From assembly GCA_034231615.1 (NCBI GenBank), contig CM067299.1:14685863-14749862 (forward strand): 64,000 nucleotides of DNA, in the 5' to 3' direction. Of this stretch, positions 32,621 to 43,124 are shown piece by piece; the first letter of the stretch is position 1, and each line of letters opens with the position of its first letter. The notes below the pieces were generated by a model. That model worked only from the letters and a program-made list of their open reading frames with translations, was not told the origin of the DNA and ran no database searches. Source of the DNA: Meghimatium bilineatum (Eukaryota > Mollusca > Gastropoda > Stylommatophora > Philomycidae). The position numbers and the translations under genes were made by a program.

Positions 32621-32817
32621 CAACTTCTAGCTAAAAACTTCTAACCACTTCTACTAAAACTTCGAACTGTCCGGGAATCTTTCCCATGCTACACTACGGC
32701 TTACAGCCTACACTTTTGGATTCATCTAGTCGCTGCCTAGCTCTCGAATCCCCAATCTCGAATCGAATCCCCAAATTGTCAAATTCACCCAACTTATCAA
32801 AAACTTCCTAACGCATG

Positions 32818-32942
32818 GGGTTGCGTCTGTGTGTCTCACCAATGGCAAACTAGACAAACCACCCATGCAACAGAAAACCTTAGTGGATGACATGCCGTTA
32901 TATTGAGGTTATCTTCTTAGAGAAGCTTCATGGCACATCATC
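32818..32942 (-). repeat. dispersed repeat, inverted copy of 56470-56610
   Basis: Reversed, it reads GTGCCATGAAGCTTCTCTAA, then GATAACCTCAATATAACGGC and TGGTTTGTCTAGTTTGCCAT. The copy at 56470 shares this order. It may be part of a larger unknown element. Confidence 0.75.
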
Positions 32943-34943
32943 TATACAATTATGCTTTCATTTTGTTGTTGGAATGTGTTTCATGTTTACCTGAATATAT
33001 ATGTATGCACCCTCTGTGGTTGGGAGGGAGCCAGAGATACACTGTGCAGCACTGGGGAGGAGGAAACTGACGGCACTGTTTTTTCCTATGGCTGAAACCC
33101 ATCATAGAGGCACAGTGACTCAGGACGTGACAATCCTTTTGACTTGAACATTTGGTTGCATTCCTCGAGCAATAGAGACGTTCGGCATAACCAGTAGTCA
33201 ATTGGTGGCGGGGAATGAGCACAGTGAACCCTATTTTGGCTACAGTGGCTAGGAGCAGTGCATAGATTGAAACCTACCTTCCTGGAGGTGTGATACTTAT
33301 TCTCTGGATCTGTCCCGGGGTGGGCTGAAAATCCAGACTTCCCAGCAATATAATGTCATTTAATGGCATTAGCTCAAATGGCATGAACCCATGGACCTAA
33401 TGAAAAGTGTGTTCAGTACCCAAGGCTCCACTGCGAAGCTCCTCATCCGAGACAGGCAATAATCTACCCACGGTTGTGGGTGATATGCGCAACGGAAAAG
33501 AGTTTTAAAAAACACACGTCCCGCCTTCCGATGGATTTGAAGGCCATCAAAAGCGGACGAGGCAAGTGCATGAGAAACGCACATGTCAAATCCCAGACCC
33601 CCGACGCGTTTGGCAAAGTAGTACCTCGTCTAGGAAGGTGTATCAACCCGTGTTCTAGTTCGACTGTCGCAGTTACCCAACAAAGCTCATACAGAAAAAG
33701 TAGGTCTGTAACCTATGGACACAAAGGGTGGTAATGGAATGATCTTTCTACACGAGGAACGGGTCGTTGTCTGCGAAGTACCTCGTCCGAGAAAAGACAA
33801 ACAATGGGTAACCTAAGCAAACTATCAGCTCGTCTTGTGACATGTACCCCCTCTAAGTAGAAGGCTCCTTCAATAGGCATTGCACTAAGTGGAAACGTCC
33901 TGGGTATGAAAGAAAGATCGGAGAAACCTCCAAATTGCACATAGGAAATAAGAGCTAATCGCTTGTAATTCCTGGTGTTCGAGAAGATAAATCCCTTACC
34001 GAGGTCGTAACTACCGTCCTGCATGCCAAAAATATAGTGGATGTACGTTACTACAAGATTGAAAACACAATTTTTAAAAGTCAATTTCGTAATTATCTTG
34101 GCAATTTAACCTCTACATGAACTACACACAGAAAAGTAAGAGCGACACAACCTACATTCTAGGTTCTATCCCTCAATCATTCCTTCATTCACAAGACACA
34201 CGACTGTCTGTACCCACAGGTCTTAGCTTGCGTTTCAGTCTCATTGAGTTTACTTAAGCTCCATCCCACGTCGAGAGTTCAGGAACTGAGAAAAGGTCGA
34301 GGGATTTCCTGAAGTACCAGAAGACAATTAAGTACGACAGCAAATCGAAATACGTGATCTCGATCATGAACTGTAATGAAAACACGAACCAAACTGACGG
34401 ACCGATATATTTTGTTGATAACACAGTTAGTTATATGGGAACGTGTCGACGGTAAGTCATCATAGAGTAATAGTAGCGAGTGGCAATTTGAGTATCGGCG
34501 GTAGGCGTTCAATTCCAGATAAGAGTTGATTATCCATTCACTCTCTTTAAGACGAGCAAGCCCGATGATGGGAAGGAGGGGGAGTTTGGCGTGTTCACAC
34601 ACACACACACACCTCCCCCACCCCCATTTTGAAATTTAGAAAACTGAACATAACTTTAGACTTCAGTGCTATAAATTTAGCAAAAGGATGGGTTAAACAA
34701 CCTCCCTAACTATTGGTTTTTTTTTAAGTCATTCACTATCTCATTAAAAAACAAACAGGGAAGAGCAAACGACAATGGACGAATGATCGTTTTTATACTA
34801 AAGGCGTATTTACGGCCGTGAAGATGGGTACTCGCACTTCGAAAATGCCGAATGTGGTAAGGTAACACTACGTAAAGTGTTCTTCCGTTGTTCATTTAAA
34901 AAATGTTTCAGATATACGAAACAGAAAGGAAGATCCAACTAGT
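32943..34943. other. no recognised element
   Basis: About 2 kb of apparently unique sequence with a slightly higher GC than the surroundings. Short words of the type GCGAAG-(T)A-CCTCGTCCGAGA recur loosely near 33435, 33620 and 33770. There is a CA run near 34600. Several 60-120 codon frames show no motif. Confidence 0.35.
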
Positions 34944-34967
34944 GTGTGTGTGTGTTCGCGCGCGTGT

Positions 34968-35182
<215 letters not shown>

Positions 35183-35199
35183 AACACATATATATATAT

Positions 35200-35525
35200 A
35201 TAAAACTTGGGTATTTCAGCTGGTATGTGAAAGGGTAGACAGGACAATCAAATCTGTCATCTATCAATGATGTTGTAGGAGACGATTGACAAGTTTTTAG
35301 TGGTGGAGATGGATGTCCCACCTTATAGAAGATCAATGTGCCCAAAAAAAAACCAAGATAAGTCGGATATGTCAAGCAGAACGGCGCAGATATTGCAGCT
35401 GATGTGTAAATAATGACACGACATTCCGGTCTCCGAACTACAACATCCAGGATAAAATCTGTACGAGTATAAGACCTTACATTGAATGCGAAATTTACAA
35501 TTATATAGACGGTATGCAGCCTGCA
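35200..35525. other. no recognised element
   Basis: Short unique sequence between the TA tract and a LINE tail. Confidence 0.4.
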
Positions 35526-35930
35526 CTCTTGTCTATCAACATGTTAGTTTGTTCCTTCCGTGCCGCAGGCGGCACATAGGGCAGAGGTTTTGATTAACCA
35601 TGTGTTGCGGTCTGCTGCCTGCAGATTTAGTTGGTCTTTCAGCCTATTACTTCCCCTTCCTTAAGTATAGTGCTTTTTAGGGTTGCTTTAGGTCTTCCGT
35701 GTTTTCTATTACCCTCAGGTGTCCAAGTACGGGCTTGTTGGTTTATTCTGTTTTCATCTAGTCTTAAAACGTGAGCCAGGTATTTCCATCTGCGTTTTCT
35801 TATGCCGTTTGAAACATATTTTTGGTGTGTTTTGTTTCTTAAATCACTATTTGTGACGAAATCGCTCCATTTTATATTCATCAGTTTCCTGAGACAATTT
35901 GTTTTCTAAACTTTAATTTTCGGTCTGTTG
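35525..35930 (-). pseudogene. LINE ORF2 C-terminal fragment
   Basis: The minus strand gives NIKWSDFVTNSDLRNKTHQK and IRKRRWKYLAHVLRLDENRI, then WTPEGNRKHGRPKATLKSTI. This is the R-RRW-YLGHVLRM----P--AL-W-PEGKR--GRPK-TWRRT motif of LINE ORF2. The frame is open for 80 codons. The 3' part, GCCCTATGTGCCGCCTGCGG, is similar to the remnant near 59000. Confidence 0.88.
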
Positions 35931-36064
35931 CTAGAGTTGATTACAAACTTTCACTTCCATATGTCAATACTTGGACAATACAGGAATATCGACATGTATG
36001 ACAAGTTATTAATTGCAAGAATGATTTACGTCTATAATTTTAATTACAATCATCATAGACAACT

Positions 36065-36408
36065 GACAGATACCAAGTGGTCACTATTTCAAGATACCAG
36101 GTGGTCACTATTTCAAGATACCAGGTGGTCACTATTTCAAGATACCAGGTGGTCACTATTTCAAGATACCAGGTGGTCACTATTTCAAGATACCAGGTGG
36201 TCACTATTTCAAAATACCAGGTGGTCACTATTTCAAGATACCAAATGGTCACTATTTCAAGATACCAGGTGGTCACTATTTCAAGATACCAGGTGGTCAC
36301 TATTTCAAGATACCAGGTGGTCACTATTTCAAGATACCAAGTGGTCACTATTTCAAGATACCAGGTGGTCACTATTTCAAGATACCAGGTGGTCACTATT
36401 TCAAGATA
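36065..36408. repeat. 24-bp minisatellite, 14 copies
   Basis: The unit joins ATACCAGGTGGTCACTATTT and CAAG, with AAATGG and CAAGTGG variants. Because 24 is a multiple of 3, frames on both strands stay open (8-residue repeats such as DTRWSLFQ). I regard these as artefacts. Confidence 0.98.
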
Positions 36409-36419
36409 TAATTGAAAAT

Positions 36420-37100
36420 CTGTAAAACAAATTACAAGTATTTGAGATGACCATCTACCCATCCATTCTAGCACACATATTTGTAGTATCAACTAAGAGA
36501 ATATACAATAATTTTTGAACACTTACAGTCTTATTTATGCTATGTTGTTCGTCCATCACAAGCAATGACCATTTGCTACGTCCACTTTTGAAATTCAAAG
36601 TTATATGCTTGACTTGAGTTTGTAGATTTCTAACACTCCCTATTCTTGTCGTAAATGTCCTTGGACAGTTCGGGCATTAGATTACCACTGTAGATGGTTG
36701 TTTTTTTTAATGATTTACCCATGACTTTCTAGTTACTCTCAGCTGTTGAGCTTCTGCATTTCTCCTCTTTTCACAAGCTGATGCACCTAGCAGTAGAGTG
36801 CCATACATTTGTAATCTTATTTATATAATACAAGGACGCAGACCACAATGTATTTTCAATGTGTGACATACAGTCACCCGACAAAAACAGCTGTTTTATT
36901 TACATACAACAGAGAGCAGAATTCACATAACTCACCGGGACATAATCATGACAAATGTTCATATGCTATTCTCATGAAACCTAATTCATGTTTGGCTGAG
37001 ACGACCAATTCAATTTCTGAGTACTGCTGCTGGTGAAAATTGGCCAATAAATTATACAAATTGTAAACAGAAATATTGATACTGCTAGTTCTGAACTTTC
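36420..37100. other. no recognised element
   Basis: AT-rich. GTTGTTCGTCCATCACAAGC (about 36544) resembles TTGTTGTTCGTCCGTTGTAG at 37110, so one dispersed repeat may have two copies here. Confidence 0.4.
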
Positions 37101-37106
37101 GCCTAT

Positions 37107-37550
37107 TGTGTTGTTGTTCGTCCGTTGTAGTCGACGATGGTCATTCAGCTCAACTGGGACGATGATGAAGATGATGTCTGCTGTGTTTTAGTTATGACTA
37201 GTGCTGAATTTTGTTTGAAGCGCGGAGGAGTTGCGCTATTAGTCGACCACACTCTCTTCCAGATCCAACAGTGTTTCAGTGGCAAGATAAATCAAGATGA
37301 CTGGATATGTACCAGGACACGGTGGATTACCAGAGTGCTCTGCGTGTCTCATAAAGACCTTTGCATTCCATAACGATCTTGCTGGCAAGTGCCCTCCAGC
37401 CCCTTGAACATAAGATGTTTCACCCACGCTGTCCTGTGTTTACCTCCAGGCCGTAGCCCCTCGGTTACCCTCACCTGGTTTGGATGACCTGTCAAAGCTG
37501 TTGCCAAAGTGTGGTCGCGGCCACATGCTGGCAACTACTGTGAGAATGAC
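37107..37550. repeat. possible dispersed element, moderately GC-rich
   Basis: Starts TTGTTCGTCCGTTGTAGTCG. The sequence is less AT-rich than its surroundings, with no intact ORF over 80 codons. I cannot name a family. Confidence 0.3.
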
Positions 37551-37554
37551 ACAT

Positions 37555-37765
37555 AATCAGAATGGAACCATATCGCATTCTATCGATAGCCTTCATTAAA
37601 AGATTATCTGAAAGGAGGAACACTGGAAGACCCAGACGATGATGGATTGATGACATCAGAGAAATATTAAAACTCCAAAGCAGCACTGTGGCAGAAGCAT
37701 CACATTTAGTAACAGAAAGAAGACTTCGGTTCCCAATGACGCCTAGCGGCACACATGAATAAGAC
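37555..37765 (+). pseudogene. LINE ORF2 extreme C-terminus
   Basis: With one frameshift the plus strand gives RLSERRNTGRPRRWIDDIRE, then SHLVTERR and a PMTPSGTHE end. The RPRRW-DDIR motif followed by a -P(S/T)GTHE end is typical of several LINE ORF2 tails. Confidence 0.7.
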
Positions 37766-37769
37766 AAAA

Positions 37770-38024
37770 CAAGAATCTAACCCTAACCGTGTATGCCTTT
37801 AAAGCAATATATAAATTCATAGATGGGTCTTTCGTAGGGTTTACCTGAACGAAAGTAACGATATCAGCTCCTTTTCGTAAATTTCGTGAGCTCATGGATG
37901 AGGTTAATGATTCAATCAATCAAGTGACATGCCGATTACACAAAAACAACCTCTTTCTAGATAATGCTAGCGATCTATTAAATCTATTCCTTCAATCTAT
38001 CGGTAGATCTTGATCAGCGTGTTC
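37770..38024. other. no recognised element
   Basis: Unique-looking sequence. Confidence 0.4.
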
Positions 38025-38200
38025 GAACTACTGCCATAGAGGATCAAGTGACCCAGAAGCTATGCTGAATTCGGATTATTCACGTCGAAAGATGAAGATA
38101 TCGCAACTAAGCTGTAAACCATGACATGTCGCACACTGTTCTCGCACTGCATCCTCCTAATCTGCAGGAGTTTGAGAACGAAAGCTGAAGTAGTGGTGTC
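38025..38200 (+). mobile_element. short GAA-tail retroposon, 3' half
   Basis: It reads ATATCGCAACTAAGCTGTAA, then TAATCTGCAGGAGTTTGAGA and ACGAAAGCTGAAG. This matches the 3' half of the long class, in plus-sense orientation. The 5' half is absent or unrecognisable. Confidence 0.75.
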
Positions 38201-38334
38201 TAAGAAAAATACAACAATAACTGAAAAGCACAGCCATGCACAGGATATGTTTCAATTATTATTGATTACTTAATGGGGATAATCCTGATGGAAGAATATC
38301 GTTATGTGATTTTTTCAACACCAGGGTAAATGGT

Positions 38335-39480
38335 GATGAGTTTATTCAGAATATTGTGTGGTATGATGAGAAGTTTTCTTATAAGATTGTGTGGTATGAT
38401 GAGAAGTTTTCTTATAAGATTGTGTGGTACAATGAGAAGTTTCTTATAAGATTGTGTGGTATGATAAGTTTCTTATATAAGATTGTGTGGTATGATAAGT
38501 TTCTTATATAAGATTGTGTGGTATGATAAGTTTCTTATATAAGATTGTGTGGTATGATAAGTTTCTTATATAAGATTGTGTGGTATGATGAGTTTCTTAT
38601 ATAAGATTGTGTGGTATGATAAGTTTCTTATATAAGATTGTGTGGTATGATAAGTTTCTTATATAAGATTGTGTGGTATGATGAGTTTCTTATATAAGAT
38701 TGTGTGGTATGATAAGTTTCTTATATAAGATTGTGTGGTATGATAAGTTTCTTATATAAGATTGTGTGGTATGATAAGTTTCTTATATAAGATTGTGTGG
38801 TATGATAAGTTTCTTATATAAGATTGTGTGGTATGATGAGTTTCTTATATAAGATTGTGTGGTATGATAAGTTTCTTATATAAGATTGTGTGGTATGATA
38901 AGTTTCTTATATAAGATTGTGTGGTATGATGAGTTTCTTATATAAGATTGTGTGGTATGATAAGTTTCTTATATAAGATTGTGTGGTATGATAAGTTTCT
39001 TATATAAGATTGTGTGGTATGATGAGTTTCTTATATAAGATTGTGTGGTATGATGAGTTTCTTATATAAGATTGTGTGGTATGATGAGAAGTTTCTTATA
39101 AGATTGTGTGGTACAATGAGAAGTTTCTTATATAAGATTGTGTGGTACAATGAGAAGTTTCTTATAATAGTGTGTGGTACAATGAGAAGTTTCTTATATA
39201 AGATTGTGTGGTACAATGAGAAATTTCTTATATAAGATTGTGTGGTACAATGAAAAGTTTCTTATAAGAATGTGTGGTACAATGAGAAGTTTCTTATATA
39301 AGATTGTGTGGTACAATGAGAAGTTTCTTATAAGATTGTGTGGTATGATGAGAAGTTTCTTATATAAAATTGTGTGGTATGATGAGAAGTTTCTTATAAG
39401 ATTGTGTGGTATAAGTTTATTATGAAATTGTGTGGTGTGTTGAGATTATTATAGGATTGCATGGTATGCTCAGATTATTA
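38335..39480. repeat. 31-bp minisatellite, about 35 copies
   Basis: The unit contains TTGTGTGGTATGATAAGTTT and CTTATATAAGA. Each unit holds the 10-base palindrome CTTATATAAG in most copies. Two flanking zones with ACAATGAGAAG or ATGATGAGAAG variants and a 27-bp unit (TTATATAAG reduced to TTATAAG) mark older edges. No spacers, so not a CRISPR. Confidence 0.97.
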
Positions 39481-39714
39481 TAAGATTGTGTGGTATGATG
39501 AGGAATGTATTAAGAAGATTGTGCTCTATGAAAAGTTTATTAAGAAGATTGTGTTCTATGAAGAGGAGGCATAATTCACGATAAACCGAACAGTGAACCG
39601 ACTGTGCGTACTTGACAAAAGTAAATTTGTAAAAGTACATATGAATATTGTAGTCAATTTACCAGGGTGGTGTGCAGTGTCAAAATATTTCATAGCTACT
39701 GTTTTCTTATGCAT
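39480..39714. other. edge of 31-bp array, then unrecognised
   Basis: Degenerate GATTGTGTTCTATGAA copies fade out near 39570. Confidence 0.5.
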
Positions 39715-39930
39715 TACTGTCAACTGGACTCAATCAAATGCCATGCTGAATGGCGGAGTCGATCGTGTTTCTCAACGACTCCTGTCTCTTGTGATGTCAA
39801 TAAGTTCGGTTGGTGACCTTCTCCCGTGCCATAATACTACCCCATCCAGCAACGTCTTTCTTTATCGTCCCTTGTCTCTTCTTCCCGTGATATGTCCAGT
39901 GGTTATTAAGTGTTCAAACTGTGTTCAACT
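39715..39930 (-). pseudogene. LINE ORF2 C-terminal remnant
   Basis: The minus strand carries a HGKKRQGTIKKDV-like stretch, then WGSIMAREKVTN and, in another frame, HDRLRHSAWHLIE. It corresponds to the GR-R-K-LD--T-W------TELI---RDR--W--MIA-A--HGT end also seen at 12250-12425. The plus-strand 114-codon frame over it is a shadow. Confidence 0.65.
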
Positions 39931-40794
39931 GAACTAGCGTACTCAAACATTCTATACAAGTACGCTTGTGTGCATTAACTTTACAAAACTGATGAATTGT
40001 TCTTCAAATACAACGCTGCGCCGCCACATTACCACAAATACCTGCAATATTATCTGGGTAATACGTTGTAAGAACAGTGGATGTGCAGATATGCTATTAC
40101 ATTTACAATGTGTGTTTTCAGCTTATTTAGTCCACACACAAAAATCAATAATTTCCAGCCAAAGTAACACTGAAAACATATTGGCTAGTGAAAGAACCGT
40201 TATATGAAGCGAACAAGGAATTTCATCCATTCATTTCAAGCTAATTTTTCTTAATTTGAATTAATGCATGGCATGGGGCACTGAGAATTGCGATTATACA
40301 CCGATTTCTGGCACATCTTCACCTCAGCAATTCATTAGCAAATTTCGTGTAACTTCATGTCATGATCAAATTATGTCAAGAAAAGTGTCATATCAGAGAC
40401 GGTCGATGAACTTGGATGTCATATGTGCACGTTGCGCACGGAAGAAGAAAAAAAAACCATACTGTCATTAAAAATTATAAGAATAAGTGGTTGAGCACAT
40501 TCATAAAGTGATATAAAAGTTCTAAATTCCATAAAATGAGACGCTACCACAGTAATCAGATCTGGAACCGTACCGGTGCTACGTTATCTGTGCACTGCTG
40601 TCGAGGTCTCTATGTGCGAGAAAGAGATCGGTGAAGAAATGAGTTTGACCACGAGTGCCAGAAAAAATTATGTTCCAAATACCCTTATCTTAAACTGGCT
40701 CACAGCTGCGTTGTTCCTGATTCGCCTTCATTTAGAAGTTTGGGAGAGGACATGGTCTCCACCGAGCTGAAACATTGACTGTTGAAATGTTCCA
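39931..40794. other. no recognised element
   Basis: Unique-looking sequence with no motif-bearing ORF. Confidence 0.4.
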
Positions 40795-41150
40795 TTAGAA
40801 CATCGGCTTGGACATATAACGACACGCCATTCCCTTTCATCAATTATCCTACACGGTACAGTTCGGGTTTGAAAGAGAAGATGTAGAAAGTATCCTCAAC
40901 TTGATAACATTAAGGAATGGTCAGGGCGAGATTTTTCCAAACTCGTGAGTATGGCTGCGGATAAGTATCGTTGACGGGCTTTCATGCTAATAAGTATCTC
41001 TCTACGATCCTTGCGAGCTACTGTAAATGCTGCATTTTCCTGTTAGGGAGTTTTCGAATGGCATGTGTGATAAAGGTCGCATGCCCTTGCTGTCGTCACG
41101 TCATGTTCAGAGTGGGTGTTGTTTTTTTTTTAATTTACACATAAAGAAAA
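40795..41150 (+). pseudogene. LINE ORF2 tail plus 3' UTR
   Basis: The plus strand gives RKYPQLDNIKEWSGRDFSKL, then ADKYR. The NIKEWSGRDF motif joins it to the family at 28990 and 44900. It is followed by GTAAATGCTGCATTTTCCTG and CATGCCCTTGCTGTCGTCAC, found alone at 22315, so this copy shows that the latter is a LINE 3' UTR. Confidence 0.75.
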
Positions 41151-41235
41151 AAAATAATCCTTACCGAGGACCCAACGGGTGTTAAACCAAATCTCTAATC
41201 TCCCGGCTATGCGCCAAACTCAGTTATCACGTCTA
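41150..41235 (-). mobile_element. tRNA-like SINE head
   Basis: The minus strand reads TGAGTTTGGCGCATAGCCGG and then GGTTTAACACCC, resembling an A box and a degenerate B box about 30 bases apart. The rest of the element is unclear. Confidence 0.4.
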
Positions 41236-41299
41236 TTATTACTATTATTATTATGAATATATAAGGATATTATATAGTTCTTCTAAAGCTAGTTCTTCT

Positions 41300-41520
41300 T
41301 CTGTGTTCTTCTCAAGCTTCTGCGGATTAGCAGAATGTAGTCAAGATAACGGAATGCGTTGTAATTGTGTACAACCTAGCTGGGATATCTGCACCTTTCG
41401 ACCTGACACATCCGACTTCAGCATGGTCTTTGACTCTCTGTGAAATGGGGAAAGTCAACTCTATCCCTCAAACCTCCTTATGCGCCTCTTACATTACTGG
41501 CAGGTGACATGAAAATCCTC
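41300..41520 (-). mobile_element. short GAA-tail retroposon, long class, degenerate
   Basis: The plus strand starts TCTTCTGTGTTCTTCTCAAG and has TTCTGCGGATTAGCAGAATG, a palindrome like those in the intact copies, then ATATCTGCACCTTTCGACCT and ACACATCCGACTTCAGCATG. The sense strand is minus. No TSD was found. Confidence 0.75.
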
Positions 41521-41535
41521 CTGAGACGTATTCAT

Positions 41536-41720
41536 TGTTCGCGTATGTTAACAATGTTACTTTCATTGTGGAAAAAGACATAGTTCGCGTATGTTAACAA
41601 TGTTACTTTCATTGTGGTAAAAGACAGTTCGCGTATGTTAACAATGTTACTTTCATTGTGGTAAAAGACACAGTTCGCTCATGTTAACAATGTTACTTTC
41701 ATTGTGGTAAAATACATAGT
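41536..41720. repeat. 46-bp minisatellite, 4 copies
   Basis: The unit contains CGCGTATGTTAACAATGTTA and CTTTCATTGTGGTAAAAGAC. Copies are nearly identical. Confidence 0.95.
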
Positions 41721-43120
41721 TATGAAATACAATCACGTATTCTGGCGTATTTTAAGATCACTCAGACAAAATGATTGATTCTAGTTTCTTCCTCTCAATC
41801 CCTCCTCCTTCAATCACGTACAATCAGCGCTTGAGCGCACTTCGCACACATTGGCTTCTCAAAGGACGATGGTGGCCACAAATCAATATCGTGACAGCTA
41901 TGGCTGTTCTATACAAAACGCTATACCTGAGGATAATCTAGTTCAATATAGATATCGATTTCTTTAATGAGATAGACCTGACGAAATGTGCGGCAGTCAT
42001 AAAAAAAAACAAGTCGCAACAGTCGAGTTGACTTTCGAATGAATGGACAGAGACAGGGAACGAAAGATGAATGTGTGGGTCTGAAGATGGTTGTCCAACT
42101 CACAGAACGGTTCATTTGTACTAAATTTTCGCCTCAGCTACCGAGTAAGTGTTCAGACACTGACACTTTCTTCTGATTCATGTTAAATGAAAAAGACAAG
42201 GGCATATATGTGTTTTTACCGACATATCTCTAGAGATACAAGAATATACTTACTACAGGATTTATTACGTCACAATAACAGTTGGTTATAAACAACAACT
42301 GTCAGCAGTTCTTATACAAGTACTATATAAGAAGCGAGATCGACAGCAACAAAGACCTCTGTCCAGAAGTAATTACTTCATTCGTTACGTTTTGGATTAT
42401 TGTCGTGATTTTTGTTTGTGGCACATATGCATAAGTATGTAATACCAATCTTGTATTTACAGTACTGGTGGTCAATCAGTATCCGGTGTCCTGTTTGTAG
42501 TCGAAAAAAAGGATCACCTGATCACATCTGGAGATCGAATAGTAGGCATCGTTTTTTTTAATCGATCTATGTGATCAAGTTCCCTCTTTTATTTGAGAGT
42601 GACTTTGTTGCTTTTGCTATTCCGCGCGTAGTTCTTATGTCACTGTATTGCAATTCTCTACCTTCGTTGGCGTGTTTGTTGTTTCATTTCCCGCGATGTT
42701 GCAATGTTCTGGTATCAGGTGAATTGTAAACATCTTGTTCCACTGGAGTAACTTTTCAAGTAAACAGCACATTAACAGATGACCCTTTACGTTTAAATTA
42801 CGTCCACCTCGATTGGAGGTCGTTCTATTTGCAATTTGCGCTCCACTGATTAAATTGATCTTGTAGATGGGTCAGAACAATAACTTCAGGAGTTAACAGT
42901 GAGGTTGGAAAAAGTTACCGCAAGTAAGGAATATAGATCAACACAGAAAATAGTAAGATCTTGGTTAACAGCAGAGATACATGCCAACATCACGATGAAT
43001 GGCAGAATCTGGGGGGGGGGGGGGTGAACACTTTCACATACATCAGATCCTGCATATGCAGCGATTTACGAAGCGATTGTGCGCATCATGAAAATACCAA
43101 TCAATCATTCATTATCGGAT
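41721..43120. other. no recognised element
   Basis: About 1.4 kb of apparently unique sequence. A poly(G) run lies at 43012-43023. No motif-bearing ORF. Confidence 0.4.
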
Positions 43121-43124
43121 CCCC

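Noticed and set aside
33369-34084. Overlapping 60-123 codon ORFs on both strands
   Set aside because: Frames overlap and none has motifs; higher local GC makes chance frames longer.
36040-36492. 165- and 150-codon ORFs on opposite strands
   Set aside because: They come from a 24-bp repeat whose period keeps frames open; no start context or homology.
38335-39480. CRISPR-like array or coding repeat protein
   Set aside because: The 31-bp period has no spacers and is not a multiple of three; the open frames are short and due to composition.
39593-39937. 114-codon plus-strand ORF
   Set aside because: Antisense shadow of a minus-strand LINE tail with recognisable landmarks.
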